A stretch of DNA of 64,000 nucleotides from Pseudomonadales bacterium (GTDB lineage Bacteria; Pseudomonadota; Gammaproteobacteria; Pseudomonadales; Azotimanducaceae). Below the pieces are notes generated by a model. It searched no databases, was not told the origin of the DNA, and saw nothing but the letters and a program-made list of their open reading frames with translations. This document shows, piece after piece, positions 57,039 to 64,000 of this stretch. The position numbers were made by a program, and so were the translations under genes. The stretch is from positions 89,455-153,454 of the forward strand of contig JANQJA010000007.1 in NCBI GenBank assembly GCA_028281885.1. The letters run 5' to 3'. The stretch's first letter is position 1, and each line of letters opens with the position of its first letter.

Positions 57039-58421
57039 CTATCCCGTTCTTTTCCAGGCTGGTCCATCGGTCCGATCCTGAACCTCGACGCCGAGCGCAG
57101 CCAGTTCGTCCCGGATACGATCCGCAGTAGCGAAGTCTCGTGCTGATCGAGCAGCCCACCGTGCCTCAACCAGACGTTGTATCTTTGCAGTGTCTTGGTT
57201 TTCTTCAGTGGACTGTCCGAACCACGCAGCAGGATCCTCTTGTAACAGGCCGAGTAGGGCACCGGCGTCGCGCAAAGCCGCTTTGTAGGCAGCACGATCC
57301 GCCGTGGTTGTCGCCTGGCGCGCCGCCTTTGCTGTTTGGAAGAGTTCAGCGATGGCGCGAGGAAAATTCAGATCATCCTCAAGCGCCGTCACGAACTTGT
57401 CCATCAGGTCAGGTGGACAGTCTGTATCGGTCACCTCATCAAGCTCGCGGAGCACGCCGTAAAGACGATCGAGACCGCGCTTCGCCTGCGCCAGTCCGTC
57501 CGTACTCCAGTCGAGGGGTTGTCGATAATGTGCTCCCAGCAGCGCAAAGCGAATTACCTCGCCCGGCGCTTCGTCGAGGAGATCATGAACGAGGAGCACG
57601 TTGCCGAGCGACTTTGACATCTTCCGTCCCTCGACAGTGATGAAACCATTGTGCACCCAGTATCGGCAGTAGGTTTTTCCGTCATGTGCACAGGTTCCCT
57701 GCGCAATTTCGTTTTCATGGTGAGGGAAGATCAGATCCTGACCGCCACCATGAATATCGATGGACTCGCCAAGGTGTTGTTCGATCATCGCCGAACATTC
57801 GATATGCCAGCCGGGCCGCCCGCGGCCCCAGGGGCTTTCCCAGCCCGGCTGGTCCGGTGTCGAGGGTTTCCAGAGAACGAAGTCCGCCGGGTCCCGTTTA
57901 TAGGGAGCCACTTCTACTCGCGCACCGGCGATCATCTCGTCACGATGACGGCCAGACAAAGCCCCATAGGCTGAATACGAGGGTACGTGGAACAGGACAT
58001 GTCCTTCTGCCGCGTAGGCATGTCCCCGCGTGATCAACTGTTCCACCATGCCAATGATCTCGGGAATGTGCTTCGTCACGCGCGGTTCAAGGTCCGGCGT
58101 CAGAACACCAAGCGACGCCATGTCGGCTCGGTAGGCTTGGATATAGCGCTCGGTGACAACCGAGATTGGCTGACCCATCTCGGTTGCGGCGGCGTTGATC
58201 TTGTCGTCGACATCCGTGAAGTTTCGGGCGTAAACGACTCTCCCGAAGCTCCGTTTCAGGAGGCGATACAGAACGTCGAAGACGACTGCCGGTCGTGCAT
58301 TACCGATATGGGCGAAGTTGTAGACTGTTGGTCCGCAGACATACATGGTGACGTAATCGGGGTTTGCTGGGACAAACGCCTCTTTGGCCCTGGTCAGCGT
58401 GTTCGTCAGGTATAGCGTCAT
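57039..58421 (-). CDS. cysS: Cysteinyl-tRNA synthetase
   Basis: This 460-residue class I synthetase has [16 protein letters not shown] (first zinc Cys and the HIGH-like motif), WHIECSAM (second zinc Cys), FPHHENE (zinc His and Glu) and the KMSKS loop as [10 protein letters not shown]. All four zinc ligands of the E. coli enzyme are therefore kept, and the length is typical. It begins 10 bases after the COG0523 gene stop, clearly the same operon. Zinc in the active site selects the cysteine thiol. I infer an island-specific copy; a housekeeping cysS elsewhere would confirm this. Confidence 0.95.
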   Translation of the reverse strand: MTLYLTNTLTRAKEAFVPANPDYVTMYVCGPTVYNFAHIGNARPAVVFDVLYRLLKRSFGRVVYARNFTDVDDKINAAATEMGQPISVVTERYIQAYRADMASLGVLTPDLEPRVTKHIPEIIGMVEQLITRGHAYAAEGHVLFHVPSYSAYGALSGRHRDEMIAGARVEVAPYKRDPADFVLWKPSTPDQPGWESPWGRGRPGWHIECSAMIEQHLGESIDIHGGGQDLIFPHHENEIAQGTCAHDGKTYCRYWVHNGFITVEGRKMSKSLGNVLLVHDLLDEAPGEVIRFALLGAHYRQPLDWSTDGLAQAKRGLDRLYGVLRELDEVTDTDCPPDLMDKFVTALEDDLNFPRAIAELFQTAKAARQATTTADRAAYKAALRDAGALLGLLQEDPAAWFGQSTEENQDTAKIQRLVEARWAARSARDFATADRIRDELAALGVEVQDRTDGPAWKRTG

Positions 58422-58431
58422 CCCGAATTGC

Positions 58432-59547
58432 TCACTCGCTCTCGGCTACTTTGGCAGTCCCGAATGCCGCCTCCTGGACGGCGGGGTCGGTCAACGTTTT
58501 GAGTGTGTCTCTAAGGATCGACTCGTCGATGTCACGGGTGATAAACACAATCCGGGTGCGGCGATCATCACTTGGCCATTCCTTCAATCTGACCGGTGGA
58601 TGCAGGATGTGCTGGACGCCATGAATGACAATCGGTTCCTCAAATTCGGCCACATTGACAATTCCCTTGATTCGCAGAAAGTCTGCGCCCCGGAACATGA
58701 GCAGCACTTCTAGACAGGCATAGAATGCATCGCTGCGGATCGGTTCATCAATGGTGACGCAGAGTGCTTTGATGTGCTCATCATGACGATTAACGTCATG
58801 GTGATGATGGTCATGGTCATGGTCATGGTCATGGTCATGAGCGTGGCTGTGGTCGTGCGGATCTTCATACGCTTCCGCCTTTAACCACCGCTGAACGTCC
58901 GGGGTCTTGGTTTTGGGATTGTACAGACCCGCGTCGAACAGCGATGCCGGATCGACCTTGCCATTGTCTGCCAGGATCTGTGGGGCGGCGGGATTCAAGA
59001 CCCGCAAACGTTCCTGCAATCCGCGCAGCTCATCCGGGTTAACGAGATCGGTTTTAGTTAGCAGCAGACGGTCGGCCATCGCTGCCTGTTTAACGGACTC
59101 AATCTGACGATCGAGCGTATCGTTGCCATTGACAGCATCGACGGTTGAGATAACCCCGTCCAGGCGATAGTGCCGCACGACGCCAGGGTCTGTCATCAAT
59201 GTGTGGAGGATCGGTGCTGGATCTGCAAGTCCGGTCGTCTCGATCACTACCCGATCGAACCACAGCTTGCCTTCGCGCGCATAGCGACCAGGCGCTTCAC
59301 GTAGAGTCCTGGCCAGGTCACCCCGAATCGTGCAGCAGAGGCAGCCACTCGACATTTCAATAACAGCCTCATCCTTGCTGACTGCCATCAGGTCATGGTC
59401 CAGACCGATCTCGCCGAACTCATTGACGATCACAAGTGTCCGGTTCAATGCTGGTTGCCGGATAAGATGGTTGAGCACGGTCGTTTTACCGCTGCCAAGA
59501 AACCCCGTCAGCACCGAGACCGGTAGTAGCCGTGATGATTCAGTCAT
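58432..59547 (-). CDS. COG0523/CobW GTPase metallochaperone with His-rich loop
   Basis: This 371-residue protein shows the G3E-family motifs: Walker [10 protein letters not shown] (residues 15-23), the metal site GCLCC (CxCC, near residue 70), ETTGLADP and the guanine-specificity motif TKTD. A loop of Asp and His ([13 protein letters not shown]) near residue 245 separates the GTPase from the CobW C-terminal domain and should bind zinc or nickel. It is the first gene of the minus-strand operon and faces the Zur box from about 205 bases away. COG0523 proteins deliver metal to client enzymes in a GTP-dependent way. Confidence 0.92.
   Translation of the reverse strand: MTESSRLLPVSVLTGFLGSGKTTVLNHLIRQPALNRTLVIVNEFGEIGLDHDLMAVSKDEAVIEMSSGCLCCTIRGDLARTLREAPGRYAREGKLWFDRVVIETTGLADPAPILHTLMTDPGVVRHYRLDGVISTVDAVNGNDTLDRQIESVKQAAMADRLLLTKTDLVNPDELRGLQERLRVLNPAAPQILADNGKVDPASLFDAGLYNPKTKTPDVQRWLKAEAYEDPHDHSHAHDHDHDHDHDHHHHDVNRHDEHIKALCVTIDEPIRSDAFYACLEVLLMFRGADFLRIKGIVNVAEFEEPIVIHGVQHILHPPVRLKEWPSDDRRTRIVFITRDIDESILRDTLKTLTDPAVQEAAFGTAKVAESE
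58807..58839 (-). repeat. 6-bp tandem repeat encoding the His-Asp loop
   Basis: At least four perfect copies of TCATGG (58811-58834), flanked by degenerate units, encode the (His-Asp)n loop of the COG0523 protein. Copy-number change in whole units would keep the frame and alter the length of the metal-binding loop. Confidence 0.7.
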
Positions 59548-59741
59548 GGGTTACTGCTTTGATGCAACGCCTAGGGGCGCCCGGGATTTCGTCTACCCGT
59601 CGTGTCACTCGAAATCCAATGTGGTTTGTGGCTAAGGTTCTTCATCAGTGCGGCCCGCGCCATGGAATGTGCTGTTAAATGCATTGGATTCGCTGTGGGG
59701 CCCCGTCTGTATCGACGACGGTACCATGGCCTCGATTCATC

Positions 59742-59769
59742 TTGTGAGCTGGAAACGTTATGTTATAAC
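59742..59769 (+). promoter_or_regulatory. Putative sigma70 promoter for the folE operon
   Basis: TTGTGA (59742-59747) and TATAAC (59764-59769) are 16 bases apart and point toward folE. The -10 lies inside the Zur box, so bound Zur would block it. The leader before the folE ATG includes a GC-rich hairpin (59802-59807 with 59815-59820). Confidence 0.55.
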
Positions 59770-59774
59770 ATTGC
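59752..59774. promoter_or_regulatory. Zur box between the divergent zinc-island operons
   Basis: The 23-base site GAAACGTTATG-T-TATAACATTGC agrees with the E. coli Zur consensus GAAATGTTATANTATAACATTTC at all but three positions, one being the free central base plus flanks. It lies 61 bases before the folE ATG and 204 bases before the COG0523 ATG on the other strand. It overlaps the predicted -10 elements of both strands. Established knowledge: Zur with zinc represses such sites, so both operons should turn on in zinc starvation. Confidence 0.85.
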
Positions 59775-59790
59775 GCTCTTTGATGAACAA
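59762..59790 (-). promoter_or_regulatory. Putative sigma70 promoter for the COG0523-cysS-thrS operon
   Basis: On the minus strand TTGTTC (59785-59790) and TATAAC (59762-59767) are 17 bases apart. The -10 is the mirror image of the plus-strand one, within the palindromic core GTTATAAC. One Zur dimer pair could therefore silence both directions. Confidence 0.5.
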
Positions 59791-59835
59791 GCGCCAAGCG
59801 TGCCCGGGACCGGGCCGGGCAAAAAAGGATCTGTC

Positions 59836-60486
59836 ATGGACACAGTGGTTGAGAGCCGGCGTACAGAATCAGCGCTCGCGAACAAGGGTAAGTATAGACG
59901 GCCCAGCCAAGCAGAGGCTGAGGCGGCAGTGCGGACGCTCATCGAGTGGGCAGGCGACAATCCGGACCGCGAGGGACTTGCGGGCACGCCCGAGCGTGTG
60001 GTGCGTGCCTATGAGGAGTTCTTTGCCGGATACAATGAAGATCCGGTCGCGGTCCTTGCGACGACGTTTGAGGAGACGGCTGAGTATGACGAGATGATTG
60101 TCTTGCGCGACATCCGCCTCGAATCGCACTGCGAGCATCACCTCGTTCCCATCCTGGGGAAGGCGCACATCGGTTACCTGCCAGCGGGCCGCGTGGTCGG
60201 AATCTCAAAGCTTGCCCGTCTGGTGGAAGTGTTTGCCAAGCGGATGCAGATCCAGGAAGCGCTGACGTCGCAGATCGCAGACACTATCCAGGATGTGCTA
60301 AAGCCTCGCGGTGTTGGCGTCGTCATCGAGGCGGCACACCAATGCATGACTACACGTGGCATTCGTAAGCCGAATGTCAGTATGGTCACCAGCCGGATGT
60401 TGGGATCATTTCGAGAGGACCGGACCACGCGGCAAGAGTTCCTGTCAGTGATCGGTGGCCAAAGGAACGTTTCGCATGAGAGCTGA
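59836..60486 (+). CDS. folE: GTP cyclohydrolase I, zinc type (FolE/GCYH-IA)
   Basis: This 216-residue enzyme makes dihydroneopterin triphosphate from GTP, the first step to folate, queuosine and other pterins. The zinc ligands are present: Cys and His in SHCEHHLVP and Cys in [21 protein letters not shown] sequence ([19 protein letters not shown]) and [14 protein letters not shown] complete the family. A longer frame reaches back to 59602, but the ATG at 59836 has a ribosome-binding site (AAAGGA) and matches family length. It lies 61 bases downstream of the Zur box. Zinc islands usually carry the zinc-flexible type IB enzyme; this is the zinc-dependent IA form, adjacent to a chaperone gene. 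Confidence 0.93.
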   Translation: MDTVVESRRTESALANKGKYRRPSQAEAEAAVRTLIEWAGDNPDREGLAGTPERVVRAYEEFFAGYNEDPVAVLATTFEETAEYDEMIVLRDIRLESHCEHHLVPILGKAHIGYLPAGRVVGISKLARLVEVFAKRMQIQEALTSQIADTIQDVLKPRGVGVVIEAAHQCMTTRGIRKPNVSMVTSRMLGSFREDRTTRQEFLSVIGGQRNVSHES

Positions 60487-60979
60487 ACGCAACGACAAGA
60501 CAACTGGGACACCCTTTGCAAAGCGTGTGACGGTTCGGCAGGTCGAAGAGGGCCTCACCCTGGCACCCAGGTTCGATGCCGAGGGGCTCATCCCCTGCAT
60601 CACGACCGACGCCAACACGGGCGAAGTGTTGATGCTGGGCTATATGAATGGCGAGGCGCTGCAGAAAACGATCAGGATGGGTGAGGCACACTACTGGAGT
60701 CGAAGCCGCCGGTGCCTTTGGCGTAAGGGCGAGACCAGCGGCCTCATCCAGGAAGTTGTGGAGCTACGCATAGACGACGATCAAGACGCTGTTTGGTTAC
60801 GCGTCAAGGTCGCGGGTTCAGGTGCCAGCTGTCATGTTGGATACCGTTCCTGCTTCTATCGGTCGGTTGAGCTTGGCGATCCTTCTGGTGGACCTGCTCA
60901 ACTTGTGTTCACCGAGTCAGAGAAATCCTTTGATCCGGAGGAAGTCTACGGTAGCGCGCCCAATCCGACGCAGCTTTGA
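60476..60979 (+). CDS. hisI: Phosphoribosyl-AMP cyclohydrolase with altered zinc site
   Basis: This 167-residue protein matches monofunctional His[52 protein letters not shown]. HisI uses three cysteines for zinc, in DCDxD, ACH and SCF motifs. Here the second and third are kept (Cys119 in ASCHVG, Cys126 in RSCFYR), but the first motif reads DDDQD, with Asp101 (codon 60776-60778) in place of Cys. The Mg-binding Asp residues remain. This fits a zinc-independent or differently metallated copy. The ATG at 60476 overlaps folE by 11 bases and has AAAGGA upstream; a GTG seven codons earlier is also open. No histidine genes adjoin. Confidence 0.9.
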   Translation: MRAERNDKTTGTPFAKRVTVRQVEEGLTLAPRFDAEGLIPCITTDANTGEVLMLGYMNGEALQKTIRMGEAHYWSRSRRCLWRKGETSGLIQEVVELRIDDDQDAVWLRVKVAGSGASCHVGYRSCFYRSVELGDPSGGPAQLVFTESEKSFDPEEVYGSAPNPTQL

Positions 60980-61102
60980 GCGCGAACAGCCATATGCGCC
61001 GAATCCAGGGAAGCTCGTGATGGCTGCGTGCGGATGGAGTATTACCTCGATTGCCAGAGACCTGAAACATCGCATCACTAAAAGATTCAGAGGAAGACTT
61101 TC

Positions 61103-62344
61103 ATGAACCGAGTGACCAGTTCCAACCAACAAGCGCGCCTTCCCGTCACCGTTCTATCCGGATTCCTGGGCGCAGGAAAGACCACGCTGCTCAACCAGGT
61201 GCTCAACAACCGGGAGGGGCGCCGTGTTGCGGTCATCGTGAACGACATGAGCGAGGTCAATATCGATGCGGCGTTGGTCGAGCGAGGTGGTGCAGAACTT
61301 TCACGGACCGAGGAGAAGCTGGTCGAGATGTCGAACGGGTGCATCTGCTGCACGCTTCGCGATGATCTCCTTGCCGAAGTTTCACGACTCGCGCAGGAGG
61401 GACGCTTTGATTACCTGCTGATCGAGTCCACGGGGATTTCGGAACCCATTCCGGTGGCGCAGACCTTCACTTTCGAAGACGAGAACGGTGTAAGCCTGAG
61501 CCAGGTATCACGCCTCGATACGATGGTCACCGTCGTGGACGCCGCGAGCTTCCTGCGGGACTACAACGCCGCCGAGGCCCTTAATGAACGCGGTGAGTCG
61601 CTGGGCGACGAGGACCACCGTACAGTGACGGATCTACTCATCGACCAGATCGAGTTCGCCGACGTCATCGTGCTTAACAAGCTTGATCTCGTCAGCTCCG
61701 AGCAGGCGCATGAGGTCGAGGCGATCGTCAAGGCGCTTAACCCTGGCGCCAATCTTCTTCCGGCAACCCAAGGGAACGTGCCACTGGAGAGCGTGCTGGA
61801 TACGGGCCTATTTGATTATGACAAGGCTGCAAGCTCTGCAGGATGGATCCGAGAACTCCAGGGTGAACACACGCCGGAGACGGAAGAGTATGGGATTTCG
61901 AGTTTCACCTACCGAACGTCTCAGCCCTTCGATGCTGAGAAACTGTGGACTTTCCTGCATGACGAAGAGAATTGGCGCGGCGTGCTCCGTTCAAAGGGTT
62001 TCTTTTGGATTGCAGCTGACCCGAGGGTGGCCTACGAATGGGCACAAGCGGGTGGTGTCAGCAACGTGGACCCAGCCGGGCTTTGGTGGGCTGCCGTACC
62101 TCGTGAACACTGGAGTCACCCTGAAGGGCAGCGGCCCGATGAGCAGCCGGACTGGCATCCACGCTTCGGTGATCGGGCGCAGCAGCTCGTCTTCATTGGT
62201 CAGCAGATGGACGAGGCGACAATGCGGTCTCGTCTGGACGCATGCTTGCTTGACGAAAAGATTGCGGTAGAGAACAGCAGGTCGTGGGCTAAACTGCGCA
62301 ACCCATTTCCCGAGTTACGTATGGGCGGGAGTTCTGTGGGCTGA
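61103..62344 (+). CDS. COG0523 GTPase, ZigA/YciC(ZagA)-like
   Basis: This 413-residue G3E GTPase has GFLGAGKTT (near residue 20), [13 protein letters not shown], the CxCC metal site in [21 protein letters not shown] and NKLD. The long C-terminal domain has [31 protein letters not shown], and few His repeats. This architecture is that of ZigA of Acinetobacter and YciC/ZagA of Bacillus, both Zur-controlled. ZagA is reported to sustain FolE function in zinc-starved B. subtilis, which makes the nearby folE a likely client. A good ribosome-binding site (GAGGAAG) precedes the ATG. Confidence 0.93.
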   Translation: MNRVTSSNQQARLPVTVLSGFLGAGKTTLLNQVLNNREGRRVAVIVNDMSEVNIDAALVERGGAELSRTEEKLVEMSNGCICCTLRDDLLAEVSRLAQEGRFDYLLIESTGISEPIPVAQTFTFEDENGVSLSQVSRLDTMVTVVDAASFLRDYNAAEALNERGESLGDEDHRTVTDLLIDQIEFADVIVLNKLDLVSSEQAHEVEAIVKALNPGANLLPATQGNVPLESVLDTGLFDYDKAASSAGWIRELQGEHTPETEEYGISSFTYRTSQPFDAEKLWTFLHDEENWRGVLRSKGFFWIAADPRVAYEWAQAGGVSNVDPAGLWWAAVPREHWSHPEGQRPDEQPDWHPRFGDRAQQLVFIGQQMDEATMRSRLDACLLDEKIAVENSRSWAKLRNPFPELRMGGSSVG

Positions 62345-63468
62345 TGATCCAGGGCTCCGAGTCGCTCTATGATGTTGTGGTGGTCGGTGGCGGCGCGGCC
62401 GGTATCGGTGTAGCGGTCGCTTTGAAACAGGCTGGCATCGAAAACTTCGTGGTGCTGGAGCGCCACCAGGTAGGTGCTTCCTTTTCACAATGGCCTGAGG
62501 AAACCCGGTTCATCACACCCTCGTTTCCAACCAACTCAATTGGCATGCTCGACCTGAACTCGGTTGCGATTGGTGTATCACCTGCATATAGCCTGAGGAA
62601 TGAGCATCCAACAGGCCGAGAGTACGCAGATCTGCTGTGCAGGATGGCGAGCTTTTTCGAGATTCCCGTACGCGAGCATATCGAGGTCGAGGAAGTCAGG
62701 CTGGCGGGTGATGAATTCAATATCGTGACCTCAACGGCTCCCGTTCACACACGAAACGTTATCTGGGCCGGTGGTGAGTACCAGTACCCCAGAATAAAGG
62801 GGTTGATTGGCGGTGAGTTGTGCCAGCACACGTCAACCATTCGGAGCTACCGCGAACTTGAAGGTGACGACTTTATCGTCATTGGAGGCTATGAGAGTGG
62901 TATCGATGCAGCCTATCACCTGGCGTCCTATGGCAAACAGGTGCGACTGTTCGATAAGGGGTGCCCGTGGGAAAGTGACAACCCCGACCCAAGTATTTCA
63001 CTCTCGCCTTTCTCTATCGAGCGAATGCGCGCGAGTTGCTTCACTCAGCGGGTGACATTGTATCCCTATTCGCCTGTTTTCTCGGTTGCTGCTGATGAAA
63101 CGGTATACCAGGTGGCGACCCGCCAAGGGGAGATCTTTGAGACAAGAGTGCCACCACTTTTTGCTGGCGGGTTTGAGGGTAGTCATCTTTGGGTTGCTGA
63201 CCTTTTCGAGCCGCGTGACGACGGATTCCCGTTGCTCACCGAAAACGACGAGTCAACGTTGGTGCCCGGCCTGTACTTTGCCGGCCCATCGGTTCGCCAT
63301 GAAAACCAGGTGTTCTGCTTCATTTATAAGTACCGGCAGCGTTTTGCTGTCGTTGCCAAGGCCATCGCGAGTTCATTGGGATTACCGGCCGATGAGCTCG
63401 AGACTTATCGCAACTGGGGTATGTATCTCGATGATCTGTCGTGTTGCGGGGAGGACTGTGTGTGTTAG
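62344..63468 (+). CDS. FAD/NAD(P)-binding oxidoreductase with cysteine-rich tail
   Basis: This 374-residue flavoprotein has an FAD motif VVVVGGGAAGIGVAVAL near residue 10 and a second dinucleotide motif DFIVIGGYESGIDAAYHL near 175. WPEETRFITPSFPTNSIGML resembles the YpdA/flavin-monooxygenase-like group. The thioredoxin-reductase CxxC is absent from the core. The C-terminus is CCGEDCVC (residues 367-374), four cysteines in eight residues, a metallothionein-like metal or redox site. Its ATG overlaps the chaperone stop (TGATG), so it is coupled to that gene. A zinc-sensing, zinc-transfer or thiol-redox role is inferred. Confidence 0.82.
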   Translation: MIQGSESLYDVVVVGGGAAGIGVAVALKQAGIENFVVLERHQVGASFSQWPEETRFITPSFPTNSIGMLDLNSVAIGVSPAYSLRNEHPTGREYADLLCRMASFFEIPVREHIEVEEVRLAGDEFNIVTSTAPVHTRNVIWAGGEYQYPRIKGLIGGELCQHTSTIRSYRELEGDDFIVIGGYESGIDAAYHLASYGKQVRLFDKGCPWESDNPDPSISLSPFSIERMRASCFTQRVTLYPYSPVFSVAADETVYQVATRQGEIFETRVPPLFAGGFEGSHLWVADLFEPRDDGFPLLTENDESTLVPGLYFAGPSVRHENQVFCFIYKYRQRFAVVAKAIASSLGLPADELETYRNWGMYLDDLSCCGEDCVC

Positions 63469-63477
63469 GCCGTCTTC

Positions 63478-63699
63478 ATGGAGATTGATCGAAATCTGAC
63501 ATCGCCCGGCTTGCTGCAGGGTAGGCTGAAGAAAGTTCTTCGCATCGAGTGGCTAGGGCAAACGGCAGCCAGCCTTTGCTGGATTGGCAGTATGCTTGTT
63601 TACGGGATCAGTTCCGCCGGAGACTGGTTACAACTGTGTGCAGCGTCAGCGTGGCTAACAGCGAATATCGCGACGATTGTAAAAGCCGAGGAGGATTGA
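63478..63699 (+). CDS. Small two-helix membrane protein (zinc island)
   Basis: This 73-residue protein has two hydrophobic helices (LGQTAASLCWIGSMLVYGIS and WLQLCAASAWLTANIATIV) joined by a short SAGDW turn, and a basic N-terminus (GRLKKVLRIEW). It starts 9 bases after the flavoprotein stop and is surely in the same operon. I know no function; the spacing suggests it accompanies the flavoprotein at the inner membrane. Confidence 0.7.
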   Translation: MEIDRNLTSPGLLQGRLKKVLRIEWLGQTAASLCWIGSMLVYGISSAGDWLQLCAASAWLTANIATIVKAEED

Positions 63700-63700
63700 C

Positions 63701-64000
63701 ATGCCCAAGAGCCCCCAAGGTCGCAAGAAGAAGACTGCAATGAAGACGAGGCGCGCGTCCGCCAGGACCAAAGCGAAAGCCAGGACCAAAGCGAAAGCGA
63801 CGACCAAAGCGAAAGCCAGGACCAAAGCGAAAGCCAGGACCAAAGTCAAAGCGAAGACCAGGGCTAAAACCAAGGCCAAGGTGAAAGCCAAGACCAAAGT
63901 CAAAGCCAGGACCAAAGTCAAAGCCAGGACCAAAGCGAAAGCCAGGACCAAAGCGAAAGCCAGGACCAAAGCGAAAGCGAAGACCAAAGCGAAAGCCAGG
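63701..64000 (+). CDS. Lys/Ala/Arg/Thr-repeat histone-like protein (3' end outside window)
   Basis: The ATG follows the previous stop by one base and has GAGGAG upstream. The frame stays open to the window end, giving 100 codons so far. After MPKSPQGRKKKTAMKTRR it becomes hexapeptide repeats of the type ARTKAK, with ATTKAK and ARTKVK variants. This composition resembles histone-H1-like bacterial proteins (BpH1, AlgP tails) that bind DNA non-specifically. Its place at the end of a zinc-starvation operon is unexplained; its function may be unrelated. Confidence 0.7.
   Translation, partial: MPKSPQGRKKKTAMKTRRASARTKAKARTKAKATTKAKARTKAKARTKVKAKTRAKTKAKVKAKTKVKARTKVKARTKAKARTKAKARTKAKAKTKAKAR
63761..64000 (+). 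repeat. 18-bp tandem repeat coding ARTKAK
   Basis: The unit GCCAGGACCAAAGCGAAA recurs about 13 times to the window end, some copies diverged (GTCAAA for GCGAAA). The array is in frame with the gene at 63701, so length changes by whole units keep the frame. Confidence 0.85.

Noticed and set aside
56945..57295. Minus-strand ORF of 116 codons overlapping the cysS 3' end
   Set aside because: It overlaps cysS in another frame with no recognisable fold.
58807..58839. Short tandem repeat considered as a CRISPR or regulatory array
   Set aside because: The 6-bp units are in frame and code for the His-Asp loop of a metal chaperone, with no spacers.
59802..59820. GC-rich hairpin before folE as a terminator or attenuator
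   Set aside because: On the coding strand it is followed by A residues, not T, so it is not a factor-independent terminator. A leader role cannot be excluded.
59602..59835. N-terminal extension of FolE
   Set aside because: It would run through the Zur box and promoter, and is not FolE-like; the ATG at 59836 has a ribosome-binding site and gives normal length.
63655..63987. Minus-strand ORF of Ala/Leu/Val/Phe repeats
   Set aside because: It is the complement of the Lys/Ala/Arg/Thr repeat gene, which has a ribosome-binding site, operon position and a sensible N-terminus.

Overview
The window looks like chromosome from a free-living, aerobic gammaproteobacterium, probably marine. Supporting signs are the SirB2, PilZ, LonH/YcbZ-type and Lhr proteins, a TonB receptor behind a Fur-type box, paired acyl-CoA dehydrogenases and E. 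coli-like Zur and Fur operators. No rRNA, tRNA, CRISPR array, phage block or insertion sequence was seen. The lineage is inferred from gene types; no search was run.

Layout. 1-5.3 kb: the C-terminal part of a giant repetitive secreted adhesin. 5.5-8 kb: an ATP-grasp enzyme and an MmgE/PrpD protein, convergent around a long REP-like hairpin. 8.3-15.2 kb: a Lon-related protease, then an ABC ATPase/permease/adaptor efflux operon. 15.5-23 kb: a large glycosyltransferase/RgpF protein, an AlkD-like protein, an NfeD-slipin pair, a zinc-type alcohol dehydrogenase and SirB2. 23.2-26 kb: a TonB receptor translationally coupled to a CxxC thioredoxin-fold protein under a perfect Fur-type palindrome. 26.1-36 kb: PilZ, then a tightly packed patatin / RoxA-like dihaem cytochrome / diguanylate cyclase run, then Lhr on the other strand.

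36.3-48.9 kb is a catabolic block, nearly all on the plus strand: DUF35 zinc-ribbon protein, SCP2-type thiolase, two acyl-CoA dehydrogenases, a PPOX-fold protein, duplicated Gfo/Idh/MocA oxidoreductases, a beta-lactamase-fold hydrolase, an APC permease, an EthD-like protein, two SDRs and an alpha/beta hydrolase. It fits CoA-linked breakdown of a complex, possibly steroid- or terpenoid-like, substrate that cannot be named from sequence. aroB, an RND/MMPL exporter and a tandem universal stress protein follow.

53.8-64 kb is the most notable part. Two divergent operons surround a near-consensus Zur box whose centre overlaps promoter-like hexamers on both strands. The minus operon carries COG0523 GTPase, cysS, a small unknown gene, a polysaccharide deacetylase-like gene and thrS. 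The plus operon carries folE, hisI, a second ZigA/YciC-like COG0523 GTPase, a flavoprotein ending in a four-cysteine tail, a small membrane protein and a histone-tail-like protein. CysRS, ThrRS, FolE and HisI all belong to zinc-enzyme families, so I read the region as a zinc-starvation island of stand-by enzymes and metal chaperones. The HisI has lost one of its three zinc-binding cysteines (Asp instead), as expected for a zinc-sparing copy.
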